Positions 26,917 to 35,276 are shown, counted from the stretch's first letter. The stretch is DNA of 64,000 bases from Aestuariispira insulae (GCF_003385955.1 NZ_QRDW01000002.1:434001-498000), one strand, 5' to 3'. The notes: generated by a model not told the origin, from the sequence alone. Made by a program: numbers and translations.

Positions 26917-27278
26917 GTCCGTTCCTCTTTGCTAGACGGCTTCCTTAGCAGCAAAGAACGGGCCAGTTTTGGGCGATCGGCAGAAATTAAGGTTTTAGAG
27001 AGGGTTGTGGCCGGGTGGCTGTTGGTGTTGCCAGGGTTGGATGTTCTGGCGAATGGGTGGGGGGCAGAAAATTCTCTGCCCCGCGGGAAGTTTTTTCCAT
27101 GTCACCGGTTATTCGCTTCGCAAGCCCGGTGGATGTTTGATTGACGGTTGTTTTGCGGACAGCTCGCCACCCGCAGAGTTGGGCCTTGCAGGGTTTTAAT
27201 GGCGGTTGGCCAAGTTTACCCGTTCCGGCAATAAAAATTGCAGGCCAATAGCGTACAGCCTTTTCCGGCGGAGCAAGA
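26917..27278. other. intergenic region upstream of fliK and downstream of the FlaG-like gene
   Basis: This 362-bp stretch carries the fliK sigma-54 promoter (26950-26965). It also holds a GC-rich hairpin, GGGGCAGA (27061-27068) with TCTGCCCC (27075-27082). The hairpin may end the FlaG-like transcript, but it lacks a clear T-tract. No gene is supported here. Confidence 0.5.
26950..26965 (-). promoter_or_regulatory. sigma-54 promoter of fliK-flgD-flgE
   Basis: The minus strand reads TGGCCCGTTCTTTGCT, a near-perfect match to TGGCRYR-N4-TTGCW with GG-N10-GC spacing. The leader to the fliK start would be about 24 nt. Confidence 0.8.
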
Positions 27279-27692
27279 TCAGGCGTTGGTCTGGGCGGTT
27301 TTTTCGTCGCCGCTTACCTGTTCAACCTGATTAGCCAGATATTCCAGCAGTTCTTCGGACGGAATGCGGCTCAGCACTTCATCCGTATTGGGCTGCAGGA
27401 TTTCCAGATAGACCGTTTCTTGAACATTGTCATAGCCAACCCGGGTTTTTAGGCCATTGACCTTCAAACTGTCGAAGGTCGGTGGTGCCAGGTCCTGGTC
27501 CGCGCGGCTTTCGCGGCGCAAGGCATCTTCATCCCGGACGTTGGTTTCCGCACCTTGTGTGGTGGCGGTGACAACATGGTCCGGGGTTTTCTGGAGGGTC
27601 TGGGTGGCACCGGCTTCCGCGGTCGAACCATGGTTCTGGTTCTGCGTCGCGTTTTGCGGCAATGTCACTTGCGGCGGTAAGTTTACTTCCAT
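27279..27692 (-). CDS. FlaG-like flagellar protein
   Basis: The 137-residue protein has a disordered Gln/Thr/Asn-rich N-terminal half. The C-terminal domain RVGYDNVQETVYLEILQPNT-DEVLSRIPSEELLEYL matches the FlaG pattern, in which a short beta motif is followed by V-x-R-x-IPSEE. FlaG proteins affect filament length or the flagellin-FliD interface, but the role is poorly defined. It stands alone between the fliK promoter and flbT. Confidence 0.7.
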   Translation of the reverse strand: MEVNLPPQVTLPQNATQNQNHGSTAEAGATQTLQKTPDHVVTATTQGAETNVRDEDALRRESRADQDLAPPTFDSLKVNGLKTRVGYDNVQETVYLEILQPNTDEVLSRIPSEELLEYLANQVEQVSGDEKTAQTNA

Positions 27693-27994
27693 AATACACC
27701 TCGACCGACAGCTTCTGCTGTCATCACGTTAGATGTTAAGGCTTTGATAGATAAGCCATATGCAATGTTCCGACACGCTTTTGGCCGTTTCTGGCTTTGG
27801 CGGGACGGTACCGGGATAAACTCCCAGCACCTTTCTATATGGCAGAAAACTGCGAAATATTCAAGTTTTTCAGACATGCTTGAACTGCCGGGCCTTGTCA
27901 GGGATGCGCCTGCGGCGATAAGTTGTCTTGAAATGGCACGGAAAACGGCCAACATGATAATCATCTTCAGTTCACCGTTCAGGGGACAGGGTAT
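27693..27994. other. intergenic region between the divergent FlaG-like gene and flbT
   Basis: This 302-bp divergent promoter region contains a short perfect inverted repeat, GACAGC-TTCT-GCTGTC (27707-27722), in the probable leader of the FlaG-like gene. No sigma-54 site with correct GG-N10-GC spacing was found for either gene. Near matches at 27839 (N9) and 27932 (no GC at N10) fail the spacing rule. Confidence 0.5.
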
Positions 27995-28414
27995 ATGCCT
28001 CTTAGGATCAAGCTTCCTGCAAAGGAAAAAGTAATCATCAATGGCGCCGTTATTGAAAATGCCGGTGATGCCACCACCATCATCCTGCATAACAAAGTGG
28101 ATATTCTCCGGCGCAAAGAGGTGATGTCTGAGGAAGATGCGGTGACCCCGTCCCGGCGCGTTTATTATGCGCTGCAATGTGCTTATCTTTTCAAGAATGA
28201 GCGCAAGAAATATCTCGTGTCGTTCCAGGAATTCCTGAATGACTATGTGGCGGCGGCGCCGAGTTCGGCGGATATGGCAGGAAAAGTCGTCGACCTTGTG
28301 GATCAGGAAAGATATTACGAGGCGTTACGTAAAACCTTGAAGCTGGTGGAGCATGAAACCGAGCGTCTGATTGAGGTTGGGGCCATTCCCGCTCCGGAGG
28401 CTGAAGCAGGATGA
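27995..28414 (+). CDS. flbT: FlbT, flagellin mRNA regulator
   Basis: The 139-residue protein matches FlbT throughout: PLRIKLPAKEKVIINGAVIE near the start, then FKNERKKYLVSFQEFLNDYV and ERYYEALRKTLKLVEHE. In Caulobacter, FlbT binds the 5' leader of flagellin mRNA and represses it until the hook is complete. FlaF, its usual functional antagonist, is encoded 700 bp away on the other strand instead of alongside. The gene converges with the formyltransferase gene. Confidence 0.94.
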   Translation: MPLRIKLPAKEKVIINGAVIENAGDATTIILHNKVDILRRKEVMSEEDAVTPSRRVYYALQCAYLFKNERKKYLVSFQEFLNDYVAAAPSSADMAGKVVDLVDQERYYEALRKTLKLVEHETERLIEVGAIPAPEAEAG

Positions 28415-28428
28415 TTGGCAGCCCGGTA

Positions 28429-29052
28429 TTATGGCACCGGGCAAAAAACACCATCAAAACAACGGCACCGCGCTTCCAATTCCGTTTGGGGCAAGGGGGT
28501 TCTTATGGTTTTCATAGCCAGGTATTCCTGGCGTGTGAAAGTGTGGTCTCCCCAGCTGTCCCCGGTTGCCGGAAGCAGCCGGTCCGTGGTTGCCAATTGT
28601 GGGATTAGCGCACGGAACAGGTCGATCACGACACTGTAGGCGGCAACGGCCAGCTCATAATTATTCCATTCCGGTTCAATTGCGAACCGCTGGACAGCAA
28701 CAATCTCGCCGGCATCCACCTGCCGGATGAGGCGGTGCGCGGTGACACCATAACTGTGTTCGCCGCGGTAAAGCGCAAAGCCGGAAGGTCGATAGCCAGG
28801 ATATTCAGGAGGGGCGGGATGGAAGTTATAACAATTGCCCCCGAAGGATTGAATGATCCTGTCTGGAACGATCACGGCGGTACAAAAGGCTATTAATCTT
28901 GAATGCGGTGCCAGCTGGCCCGACAGTTTTTCTAAACCGCGAAGATCCGTCGCATGGCCAATACGCAGTTTGGGCGCATGGGCCAATATCTGGTCCTTGA
29001 GGAATTCTCCTTCCGGCGTATTGCACAGCAAGACGATATCATAGCCGCGCAT
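28429..29052 (-). CDS. formyltransferase family protein
   Basis: The 207-residue protein matches the formyl-transferase N-terminal fold. It has N-x-HPAPPEYPGYRP, the catalytic Asn-x-His with the following Pro/Gly loop, and YGVTAHRLIRQVDAGEIVA, with the catalytic Asp of the D-x-G motif. Methionyl-tRNA formyltransferase is longer and has a C-terminal domain, so this stand-alone version is more likely to formylate a sugar nucleotide or another small molecule. It follows flaF in the same orientation (38-bp gap), suggesting a flagellum-linked role such as modification of the flagellin glycan. That role is inferred only from position. Confidence 0.72.
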   Translation of the reverse strand: MRGYDIVLLCNTPEGEFLKDQILAHAPKLRIGHATDLRGLEKLSGQLAPHSRLIAFCTAVIVPDRIIQSFGGNCYNFHPAPPEYPGYRPSGFALYRGEHSYGVTAHRLIRQVDAGEIVAVQRFAIEPEWNNYELAVAAYSVVIDLFRALIPQLATTDRLLPATGDSWGDHTFTRQEYLAMKTIRTPLPQTELEARCRCFDGVFCPVP

Positions 29053-29090
29053 GGAGGCATTCCAATTTGGAGGTGGCTGGCTGCCTGGGA

Positions 29091-29564
29091 TCAGGCTTCC
29101 TGATCCGTGATTTTTCGCAATGCTTCTGCATCAGGGGGGGATGCCGTTTGGGAGCCTTCGGCCGGCTGGTCACCCTGGTCGGCTGTGGCATTTTGATCCT
29201 CGGAAGGGGTTTCCATCAATCCGGCGCCAATTTGGCGGTTGATATTGATTAGGACAGCAAGTTTTTCCGGCGCAGGCGCGGCAATGATGTCGGCAGAACG
29301 TTTGTCGATGAAATTGGAAAGGTTGATCAGATTTTCGCGAATTTCGCGGGGTATCTGACATTCCGGGTCCACCAGTTCGGATTGGATGATCGTCCAGATC
29401 CGCCAGTTAAGCCGGGTCATCTCGAGTATCTTCTGTTCATCGACAGGTTCTTGCACGGCCGAATCCAGACGGCGCGCCATTTCAATCAGGGCCCAGCCCT
29501 CTGCCGCTTGCGGTGTCGCATGCTGAAGGGCGGATTGTTGTTGTTTGGCGTAGGGATTATTCAC
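29091..29564 (-). CDS. flaF: FlaF, flagellin synthesis regulator
   Basis: The 157-residue protein has the FlaF pattern. It starts MNNPYAKQQQSALQHATPQA, continues LIEMARRLDSAVQEP and LTRLNWRIWTII-like helices, and has REIRENLINLSNFIDKRSAD. FlaF helps flagellin synthesis and secretion, opposing FlbT. An acidic, disordered C-terminal tail of about 40 residues is longer than in typical FlaF. Operator-like palindromes lie upstream (29607-29623 and 29661-29690). Confidence 0.9.
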   Translation of the reverse strand: MNNPYAKQQQSALQHATPQAAEGWALIEMARRLDSAVQEPVDEQKILEMTRLNWRIWTIIQSELVDPECQIPREIRENLINLSNFIDKRSADIIAAPAPEKLAVLININRQIGAGLMETPSEDQNATADQGDQPAEGSQTASPPDAEALRKITDQEA

Positions 29565-29606
29565 GACGTCTCCACTAACCTTAGTTACCCTGTACGATCC
29601 TCTCAG

Positions 29607-29623
29607 TGAGATAACTTATCTCA
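29607..29623. promoter_or_regulatory. palindromic operator candidate upstream of flaF
   Basis: TGAGATAA-C-TTATCTCA is a perfect inverted repeat with a single central base, centred about 50 bp upstream of the flaF start. This symmetry is typical of dimeric repressor or activator sites. No regulator is assigned. Confidence 0.4.
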
Positions 29624-29660
29624 TGATAAGACGCTAGTTTAAAAACGTAAAGCGACAGTT

Positions 29661-29690
29661 AAGCAAACTGTAATTAGCATATGTTTGCTT
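29661..29690. repeat. inverted repeat AAGCAAAC...GTTTGCTT
   Basis: Two 8-bp arms (29661-29668 and 29683-29690) surround an AT-rich 14-bp spacer between flaF and flgL. The T-tract expected of a terminator is absent on both strands, so a protein-binding site is as likely. Confidence 0.4.
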
Positions 29691-29770
29691 CAAAACTTGG
29701 TTCTATCAAGATTTTTTACTGTCCATTTCATGTTCAGAATATTTGCCTGCTTTTCGTCCTGCATTATCCG

Positions 29771-29786
29771 GACCCGATATCGGGTC
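29771..29786. repeat. perfect 16-bp palindrome after flgL
   Basis: GACCCGATATCGGGTC lies 31 bp past the flgL stop. It could stabilise the flgL mRNA end as a hairpin or act as a DNA-binding site. No T-tract follows on the minus strand. Confidence 0.4.
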
Positions 29787-29816
29787 GGGTGACAAATGGT
29801 CAATTCATTCCGTCCG

Positions 29817-30839
29817 TTACAGGAAGTTGACCAGGCTGAGGCTCGCTTGTCTGGAGATGGTGGCAAAGGATGCCTGCATCTGAGCCTGCAACGCGGACAT
29901 CTCGGTTGCGGCTGTCGCGGTATCTGCACCAGTAAGGTCATCCAGGGCAATCTGGCTGACATTATTAAAGGCCTGATGCAGGTCTTTTGCATTCTGGAAC
30001 TGATCCATGGCAACACCGTTTTCCGACTGCAGCTGGCGAAGCTGGGTGCGTGCGGTATCGGCTGCAGCCCGGGCTTCGGTCAGGAATGAGCGCCGCTGGG
30101 CCTCGGTCAAACCTGTCTGGGTTGCCGATTTGAACCGCAACACGGCTTCGATTGCATTTTGGAAAGCGGTATGGGTTGCCGAGATGCCATAGTCGATGGT
30201 CTGATTGTCAGCAATGGTGACGTTCAGCGTTTCCCAGGCATTTTCATCAATGGTATTCGCGCCGGCAAAACTGGTGTGATAGGATTCTGTCGTTGCCGCA
30301 CCACCGGAATCCACCACATGCTGGGGCACGGTGTTAGCGGTTTCAATGGTATTGGCAACACCGATATCGGTGGTGGTGTAGACCGACAGGTTCCGCATCT
30401 CGACCACGGGTTGTGCAGTGTAATTCGAGGCCGCAAAAATAAAGCGACCACCAATTTCCAGATTCAGGTTCGTCTGAAGTTCCAGCAACAGATTGTCGGC
30501 GATCACAGCGTTGTCATTGGGCCAGTTCGTATCCTGCGTGGACAAAGGGTCGGCCGCATTGATCAATTCCTGCATGGTATTGCCCATCGCATCAATGGCG
30601 GTGTCGTAGGATTTGGTGATCAGGTCGGCAAGATCGATTGCCCTCGAATAAGAGGCGCGTGATTCGATTTCCTGGCGCAGATCAACGATGCGGGCGGAAT
30701 CTGTACCATAATTTTTCAGATCCAGGAATTTTGTCCCCGTCGCCAAGCGGTATTGGAGCGTGTTGAAATAATCCTGATTGGTTTTCAGGATATTCTGATT
30801 GAGGATCTGGCTGCCGATCGTGCTTGTTGAAATGGCCAT
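29817..30839 (-). CDS. flgL: FlgL, hook-filament junction protein (HAP3)
   Basis: The 340-residue flagellin-like protein starts at the ATG of MAISTSTIGSQILNQNILKT, with GGGAG a few bases upstream. The longer open frame upstream has no Shine-Dalgarno sequence and an unlikely peptide. The N-terminal coil FNTLQYRLATGTKFLDLKNY and C-terminal MSALQAQMQASFATISRQAS are flagellin-type but lack the flagellin C-terminal sequence. It joins hook to filament with FlgK (47834-49882). It is transcribed divergently from the flagellins, with its own sigma-54 site. Confidence 0.9.
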   Translation of the reverse strand: MAISTSTIGSQILNQNILKTNQDYFNTLQYRLATGTKFLDLKNYGTDSARIVDLRQEIESRASYSRAIDLADLITKSYDTAIDAMGNTMQELINAADPLSTQDTNWPNDNAVIADNLLLELQTNLNLEIGGRFIFAASNYTAQPVVEMRNLSVYTTTDIGVANTIETANTVPQHVVDSGGAATTESYHTSFAGANTIDENAWETLNVTIADNQTIDYGISATHTAFQNAIEAVLRFKSATQTGLTEAQRRSFLTEARAAADTARTQLRQLQSENGVAMDQFQNAKDLHQAFNNVSQIALDDLTGADTATAATEMSALQAQMQASFATISRQASLSLVNFL

Positions 30840-30924
30840 ATTCTGCTCCCAATCCGGACAATTTGGTGCCGGATAACGCATAAAAACACAGTTTCGCCAA
30901 AAAAAATTCAGCGCCAAAAATAAA

Positions 30925-30940
30925 AAGCAAGATTAATGCC
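30925..30940 (-). promoter_or_regulatory. sigma-54 promoter of flgL
   Basis: The minus strand reads TGGCATTAATCTTGCT, with GG-N10-GC spacing and a full TTGCT -12 element. The leader to the flgL start would be about 76 nt. Confidence 0.75.
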
Positions 30941-31055
30941 AGGCTGTTTCAATTCCTAAATGATGCAAAAACTTATCAGGTGGGCAGGGGCGCCAAAAGG
31001 GCGGCAAATGATTCCGGTTTGATGGGAAAATGATTCCGCTTAACTACAAAAGGGG

Positions 31056-31084
31056 TTGAGTTTTTGAAGGTGATCCGGTATCAA
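31056..31084 (+). promoter_or_regulatory. candidate sigma-70-type promoter of flagellin 1
   Basis: TTGAGT (31056-31061) and TATCAA (31079-31084) are 17 bp apart, about 80 bp before the start codon. No correctly spaced sigma-54 element was found upstream of this flagellin, unlike flagellin 2. The match to consensus is moderate. Confidence 0.3.
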
Positions 31085-31161
31085 TTCAGGGCGTGCCACA
31101 AATGGCGCGAGGGCAGAATGCCCGATTGCATAGCATATTGGTTCCAGAAAGGAATTGAATT

Positions 31162-32064
31162 ATGAGTGATATTGCTCTTACTGCTGCCCAACGCAGCTCC
31201 CTTCTCTCTTTGCGTACTACCCAGAGCCTGAGTGACCGGACTCAGACCCGTCTTTCCACGGGCCGTTCCGTTAACTCTGTGGTCGATGATGCGGTTAACT
31301 TCTTTAAAGCGAAAAGCTTGACTGACCGCGCGGCTGACTTTGACTTGCGTAAAGGTGAAATCGACCAGGGCATCAGCTCCGTGAACTCGGCGCTGCAGGC
31401 ACTGGACGCAATCGACAGCCTGATGAAGCAGCTTAAAGGTGTCGCCGAGGCCGCCCGGTCTCAGACAACGGCTGAACGTCAGTCTTCTACCACCCAGTTC
31501 AACGAAATCGGCAGCCAGATCTTCCAGCTGGTCGAGGACGCGTCTTATCAGGGCTTGAACCTGCTGAGCGCCACCACGGCGACCCTGGACATTTCTTTCG
31601 GTGTTCGTACCGCTTCCAAACTGAAGGTTTCCGGGCTGGACCTGAACAACTCTGCAGCAGACACCACCAACGGGATTTTCTCTATCGCGACTTTCTCTAC
31701 CGGTGGTTCCAACATTGCGGTTTCCGCATTTGGTCTGTCTGCTGGTAGCTTCACCTCGTTTGGTGCCAACAACTCCGCAGTGAGCCAGGCAACCGCGATG
31801 ATCCAGATCCTGGATGACTCCATTACGCGTATTCGTGCGCATTCGTCCAAACTGGGTTCCAACGTTGCTATCCTGCAGACTCGTTTGGACTTTACTGAAA
31901 ACTACTCCAACACCCTGACGGTCGGTTCCGATAAACTGACCCTGGCCGACCTCAACGAGGAAGGTGCCAACCTTGTGGCCCTGCAGACTCGTCAGCAGTT
32001 GGGTATTCAGTCCCTGTCTATCTCTGGTCAGCAGCAGCAGGCTATCCTGGCGCTCATCCAGTAA
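31162..32064 (+). CDS. flagellin 1
   Basis: The 300-residue flagellin has the conserved N-terminal D0/D1 helices (SLSDRTQTRLSTGRSVNSVV, FFKAKSLTDRAADFDLRKGE) and C-terminal coil (NLVALQTRQQLGIQSLSISG). The variable region is very short, giving a compact filament subunit. It has no cysteine and many surface Ser/Thr residues, fitting O-glycosylation by the transferases encoded downstream. AGAAAGGAATT provides the Shine-Dalgarno sequence. A terminator follows, so it is expressed separately from flagellin 2. Confidence 0.97.
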   Translation: MSDIALTAAQRSSLLSLRTTQSLSDRTQTRLSTGRSVNSVVDDAVNFFKAKSLTDRAADFDLRKGEIDQGISSVNSALQALDAIDSLMKQLKGVAEAARSQTTAERQSSTTQFNEIGSQIFQLVEDASYQGLNLLSATTATLDISFGVRTASKLKVSGLDLNNSAADTTNGIFSIATFSTGGSNIAVSAFGLSAGSFTSFGANNSAVSQATAMIQILDDSITRIRAHSSKLGSNVAILQTRLDFTENYSNTLTVGSDKLTLADLNEEGANLVALQTRQQLGIQSLSISGQQQQAILALIQ

Positions 32065-32090
32065 TAGGAAAATCTTTCCAAAAGATTGGG

Positions 32091-32122
32091 AAAAGGCCTC
32101 CTTTCGGGGGCCTTTTTCTTTT
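32091..32122 (+). terminator. terminator after flagellin 1
   Basis: A 10-bp stem, AAAGGCCTCC (32092-32101) with GGGGGCCTTT (32106-32115, one G.T pair) and a TTTC loop, is followed by a long T-rich tail. Confidence 0.9.
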
Positions 32123-32189
32123 TGCGCCAGTATTACAATTTTCATTCGTATAAAGTCAGCGCATTGATTCTTATCGCAAAAAACTAGTC

Positions 32190-32205
32190 TGGCACACCAC
32201 TTGCA
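32190..32205 (+). promoter_or_regulatory. sigma-54 promoter of flagellin 2
   Basis: TGGCACACCACTTGCA matches the sigma-54 consensus TGGCRYR-N4-TTGCA exactly, with GG-N10-GC spacing. The predicted leader is about 47 nt, the region where FlbT would be expected to act. Confidence 0.88.
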
Positions 32206-32262
32206 GCTTTCCGGACCGACTGACGCACAAAGTGTGGAAAAAAGTCCAGAAAGGAAGATCCT

Positions 32263-33168
32263 ATGACTAGTGATATTGCTCTCACAGCTGCACAACGCAA
32301 CTCACTGTTGTCCTTGAAGGCCACGCAGAAATTGAGTGACCGGACCCAGACCCGTTTGTCCACGGGCCGCAAGGTGAACAGCGTTGTTGATGATGCTGTA
32401 AACTTCTTCAAGGCGAAAGCCCTGACCGACCGTGCGGAAGACTTCAACCTCCGCAAAGATAATATCGACCAGGGCATCAGTGCGGTGAACTCGGCGCTGA
32501 ACGCAATCGAGTCCATTGATAATTTCCTGAAGCAGATGAAAGGTATCGTTGAGGCGGCTAAATCCTCGACCACCACAGAGCGTCAGGCATCAACAGAACA
32601 GTTTAACGAACTTGGCCAGCAGATTTTCCAGCTGGTTGAGGACGCGTCCTACCAGGGTTTGAACCTGCTTGCGACCACCACGACCACCCTGGATGTGGCG
32701 TTTGGTATCCGGACGAACTCCCGTCTGCAGATTGTCGGTCTTGATTTGAACGATTCTGTCGGTGATACGGATAACGGCATTTTCTCCGTTGCGACTTTCT
32801 CCACCGGCGGTTCCAACATCGCGATCTCTGCATTCGGCCTTTCTGCCGGCAGTTTCACCTCCTTCGGTCTCAACAACACGCATATCTCCCAGGCGACCTC
32901 GATGATCCAGATCCTGGATCTAAGTATCTCCAGGATGCGTGCGAATGCGGCCAATTTCGGTTCCAACGTTGCAATCCTGCAAACCCGCCTTGATTTCACC
33001 GAGCTCTATGTAAACGAGCTTGGCCTGGGTGCGGACAAGCTGACCCTTGCCGACCTCAATGAAGAAGGCGCGAACCTTGTTGCCCTGCAGACCCGTCAGC
33101 AGCTGGGTATCCAGTCCCTGTCGATCTCCGGTCAGCAGCAGCAGGCCATTCTGCAGCTCCTGCAGTAA
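32263..33168 (+). CDS. flagellin 2
   Basis: The 301-residue protein is a close paralogue of flagellin 1, differing mainly in the middle and in scattered surface positions. The first 45 residues and the C-terminal 45 residues are nearly identical. It has a strong sigma-54 promoter and a weak terminator downstream. Which of the two is the major filament subunit cannot be told from the sequence, but the consensus promoter favours this one. Confidence 0.97.
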   Translation: MTSDIALTAAQRNSLLSLKATQKLSDRTQTRLSTGRKVNSVVDDAVNFFKAKALTDRAEDFNLRKDNIDQGISAVNSALNAIESIDNFLKQMKGIVEAAKSSTTTERQASTEQFNELGQQIFQLVEDASYQGLNLLATTTTTLDVAFGIRTNSRLQIVGLDLNDSVGDTDNGIFSVATFSTGGSNIAISAFGLSAGSFTSFGLNNTHISQATSMIQILDLSISRMRANAANFGSNVAILQTRLDFTELYVNELGLGADKLTLADLNEEGANLVALQTRQQLGIQSLSISGQQQQAILQLLQ

Positions 33169-33199
33169 ATTCCTGATACGTCATGATTTTGCGCAAATA

Positions 33200-33231
33200 G
33201 ACGGAGGCTCATTGATTTGGGTCTCCGTTTT
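33200..33231 (+). terminator. probable terminator after flagellin 2
   Basis: An 8-bp stem, ACGGAGGC (33201-33208) with GTCTCCGT (33221-33228, one G.T pair), is followed by a short T run. The T-tract is weak, so some read-through into the glycosylation genes is possible. Confidence 0.6.
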
Positions 33232-33370
33232 GCTATTGGTGCCCAAATCCGGTTCCAGGAAGTGGTAAGAAGCCGTGGTCAAGCCCTGTCATTTCCGTTA
33301 AGTTATTAAGATAAAGAGATGTTTACCAATGCCGGCCCGTTTCGTGGCCGGATGCCGGGAGAAGCTGTCG

Positions 33371-35272
33371 GTGACCGCCACAGAAAAGACAACAGCCCTG
33401 ACCGAAGCGCTGGAAGCCCTTGCTCGCGGCGACCAGCCCGGTGCCGTCCAAACCGTGCAGTCCCTGGTCGCAAAGTCCGGGGAAAGTGCCGAGAGCCTGC
33501 ATGTGCTGGGCTTGGTCGCGATCCAGCTCGGCGATCTCTCAAGAGCGATCGAGTTGATGAAAGCGGCCCATGAGCTTGATCCGGCCTGCCGGGATTATGT
33601 GGATGGGCTGGCGATCGTTTTTGCACGGGCCGGCCGGTTGAATGACAGTCTCTATTACGGGAAACTGGCCACAGCGCTCAAACCCCATGCGGATTTGCCG
33701 GGCCTACTGCCGGCATGGCTTGGGAATTTTGAAGACACATTCGCGAATATGCGTGACAGCACCTATTTCCAGGAAGGCATGCAAGCCTATGACGCGGGAC
33801 AGTTGGATGCCGCCATCGACTGTTTTGAAAAAGAAGCGGAGCTTTATCCGGGAGAAGGGCGCGCCTGGCGGATGTTATCGCGTGTGATGATGCGCCTGGG
33901 ACGGCCCGTGGAAGCGCTTTTGTTGCTGGAGGCATTGAGATCCTGCCAGGATTTCGCGAGAGAAGACTATTTCCTGTTGGGTCGGGCCTATGAGGCCATC
34001 GGCAAATTTGACAAGGCAATTGATTCCCACCTGCAAGGGGCCGGTGGTGAAATCAGGCATGTCACAGGCTTGATAGGCAGGCTTTCGGTCCTGGCGGCAA
34101 AACAGGGGGCGTCAGTTAAAGAAATCGTCACCCTGGAAGAACGGTTAGCCGGGTTGTTGTCCAGTGGCGTCAAAATCATGCCCGAGCGACCGGTGGCGGC
34201 CGAAGGCAAGCTGAAGGTCGGCCTGGTATCCGGTCGTTTCAGGGCCGGTACCGGCTTAGACCTTTTCTGGCCGTTGCTGATCCAGGGGCGTCGCAGCGGA
34301 TTGGATTTCTTTTGCTATAGCCACAACGAATATGATGATGCGATGACACGGCGCATCGCCGGGGCTGTTGCAGATTTCATCGATCTGCGGGACGTGAATG
34401 ATCCCACGGCGGCAACCATCATCCACAATGACGAGATAGATATTCTGATCGATCTGGACGGTTATCTTGAAACCGGGCGAGCGATGATTTTTGCCAGCAA
34501 GCCGGCACCAGTCATGCTGCGCGTCCGGTCGATGCCGGAAACCGTGGCGGTTCACGGATTTCAAGCATCCCTGGCGGGGCAGGGCGGTTTTTCCCAGGCG
34601 AACCGCCATTGTCTTGCGATAAAAGATGGCCTTTTCGCGCTGCCAGACGATAAATTGCCACAAGATCCTGCTCTCTCTGCACGGCCCGGGCGGCGTATAT
34701 TGGGCTGGAAACCAGATCTTAACCGCATTCAGCGCCATTCCATTGCCATTATCGAACGGATTTTGGATCAGGATCCTTCGATCCGGATCTCTTTGTTTGT
34801 GCAGGGATGCGGCGGCATTGCGGCGCTCGATTATCTGGAGCCTTTGCTTGAGAAATCGGGGCTTTTGCCGCGGATCGATTATGCCGAACCTTGTGAAAAG
34901 ATGAAGGATGGCTTGTCGCAGTTTTTTCAAGGGGTTGACCTGCTGATTGACATCGAAGGCGATTGCGGGATGGACCGGGCATTTGAAGCCTTATGTGCAT
35001 CCCTGCCTGTCATCTCTCTCGCCGGTCCACGCCCGCAGGAGCGGACCGTGACCGAATTCCTGACCGGAGTGGGGCTGGCGGAAGCATGTTATGAGGATGC
35101 GGAGGAATTTGCAAAAGCCTGTGCAGAATTGTTACGGGACAGGGCGGTCCGGAGCGGGCTTAAGCAGAAAGCCTATGATTGTCTCATGGCGGAGAGGAAA
35201 ACCGAGCGCGTGCTGGCGCGATTGCAACAGCTGGAAACCGGTCTGAATTCCCTTGCCGGACGGGAGGGCTAA
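33371..35272 (+). CDS. TPR/SPINDLY-type glycosyltransferase, FlmG-like flagellin glycosyltransferase
   Basis: The protein has about 633 residues. The N-terminal half carries TPR helices (LHVLGLVAIQLGDLSRAIEL, MQAYDAGQLDAAIDCFEKEA, YFLLGRAYEAIGKFDKAIDS). The C-terminal half is a GT41/OGT-like GT-B domain (LKVGLVSGRFRAGTGLDLFW, NDEIDILIDLDGYLETGRAM, FQGVDLLIDIEGDCGMDRAF). Caulobacter FlmG has the same layout and glycosylates flagellin with pseudaminic acid. The GTG at 33371 has GGGAGAAG 6 nt upstream and is preferred over the ATG at 33329, whose extra 14 codons lack a Shine-Dalgarno sequence. It is the first gene of the plus-strand glycan arm. Confidence 0.82.
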   Translation: MTATEKTTALTEALEALARGDQPGAVQTVQSLVAKSGESAESLHVLGLVAIQLGDLSRAIELMKAAHELDPACRDYVDGLAIVFARAGRLNDSLYYGKLATALKPHADLPGLLPAWLGNFEDTFANMRDSTYFQEGMQAYDAGQLDAAIDCFEKEAELYPGEGRAWRMLSRVMMRLGRPVEALLLLEALRSCQDFAREDYFLLGRAYEAIGKFDKAIDSHLQGAGGEIRHVTGLIGRLSVLAAKQGASVKEIVTLEERLAGLLSSGVKIMPERPVAAEGKLKVGLVSGRFRAGTGLDLFWPLLIQGRRSGLDFFCYSHNEYDDAMTRRIAGAVADFIDLRDVNDPTAATIIHNDEIDILIDLDGYLETGRAMIFASKPAPVMLRVRSMPETVAVHGFQASLAGQGGFSQANRHCLAIKDGLFALPDDKLPQDPALSARPGRRILGWKPDLNRIQRHSIAIIERILDQDPSIRISLFVQGCGGIAALDYLEPLLEKSGLLPRIDYAEPCEKMKDGLSQFFQGVDLLIDIEGDCGMDRAFEALCASLPVISLAGPRPQERTVTEFLTGVGLAEACYEDAEEFAKACAELLRDRAVRSGLKQKAYDCLMAERKTERVLARLQQLETGLNSLAGREG

Positions 35273-35276
35273 GCAG

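Larger units (their letters stand above)
30840..31161. other. divergent promoter region between flgL and flagellin 1
   Basis: This 322-bp stretch contains the flgL sigma-54 promoter (30925-30940), a candidate sigma-70 promoter for flagellin 1 (31056-31084), and a direct repeat of AAATGATTCCG (31006-31016 and 31028-31038). The repeat may be an activator-binding element. No gene is supported. Confidence 0.5.

Noticed and set aside
27930-27950. sigma-54 site upstream of flbT
   Set aside because: TGGCACG (27932) looks like a -24 box, but the bases at N10 are GG, not GC, so the strict spacing is not met.
31095-31130. sigma-54 site upstream of flagellin 1
   Set aside because: TGGCGCG (31103) is present, but no GC follows at the required 10-bp spacing; other near matches also fail.
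31081-32295. 404-codon frame opposite flagellin 1
   Set aside because: Antisense shadow; it spans the terminator and the flagellin promoter regions.
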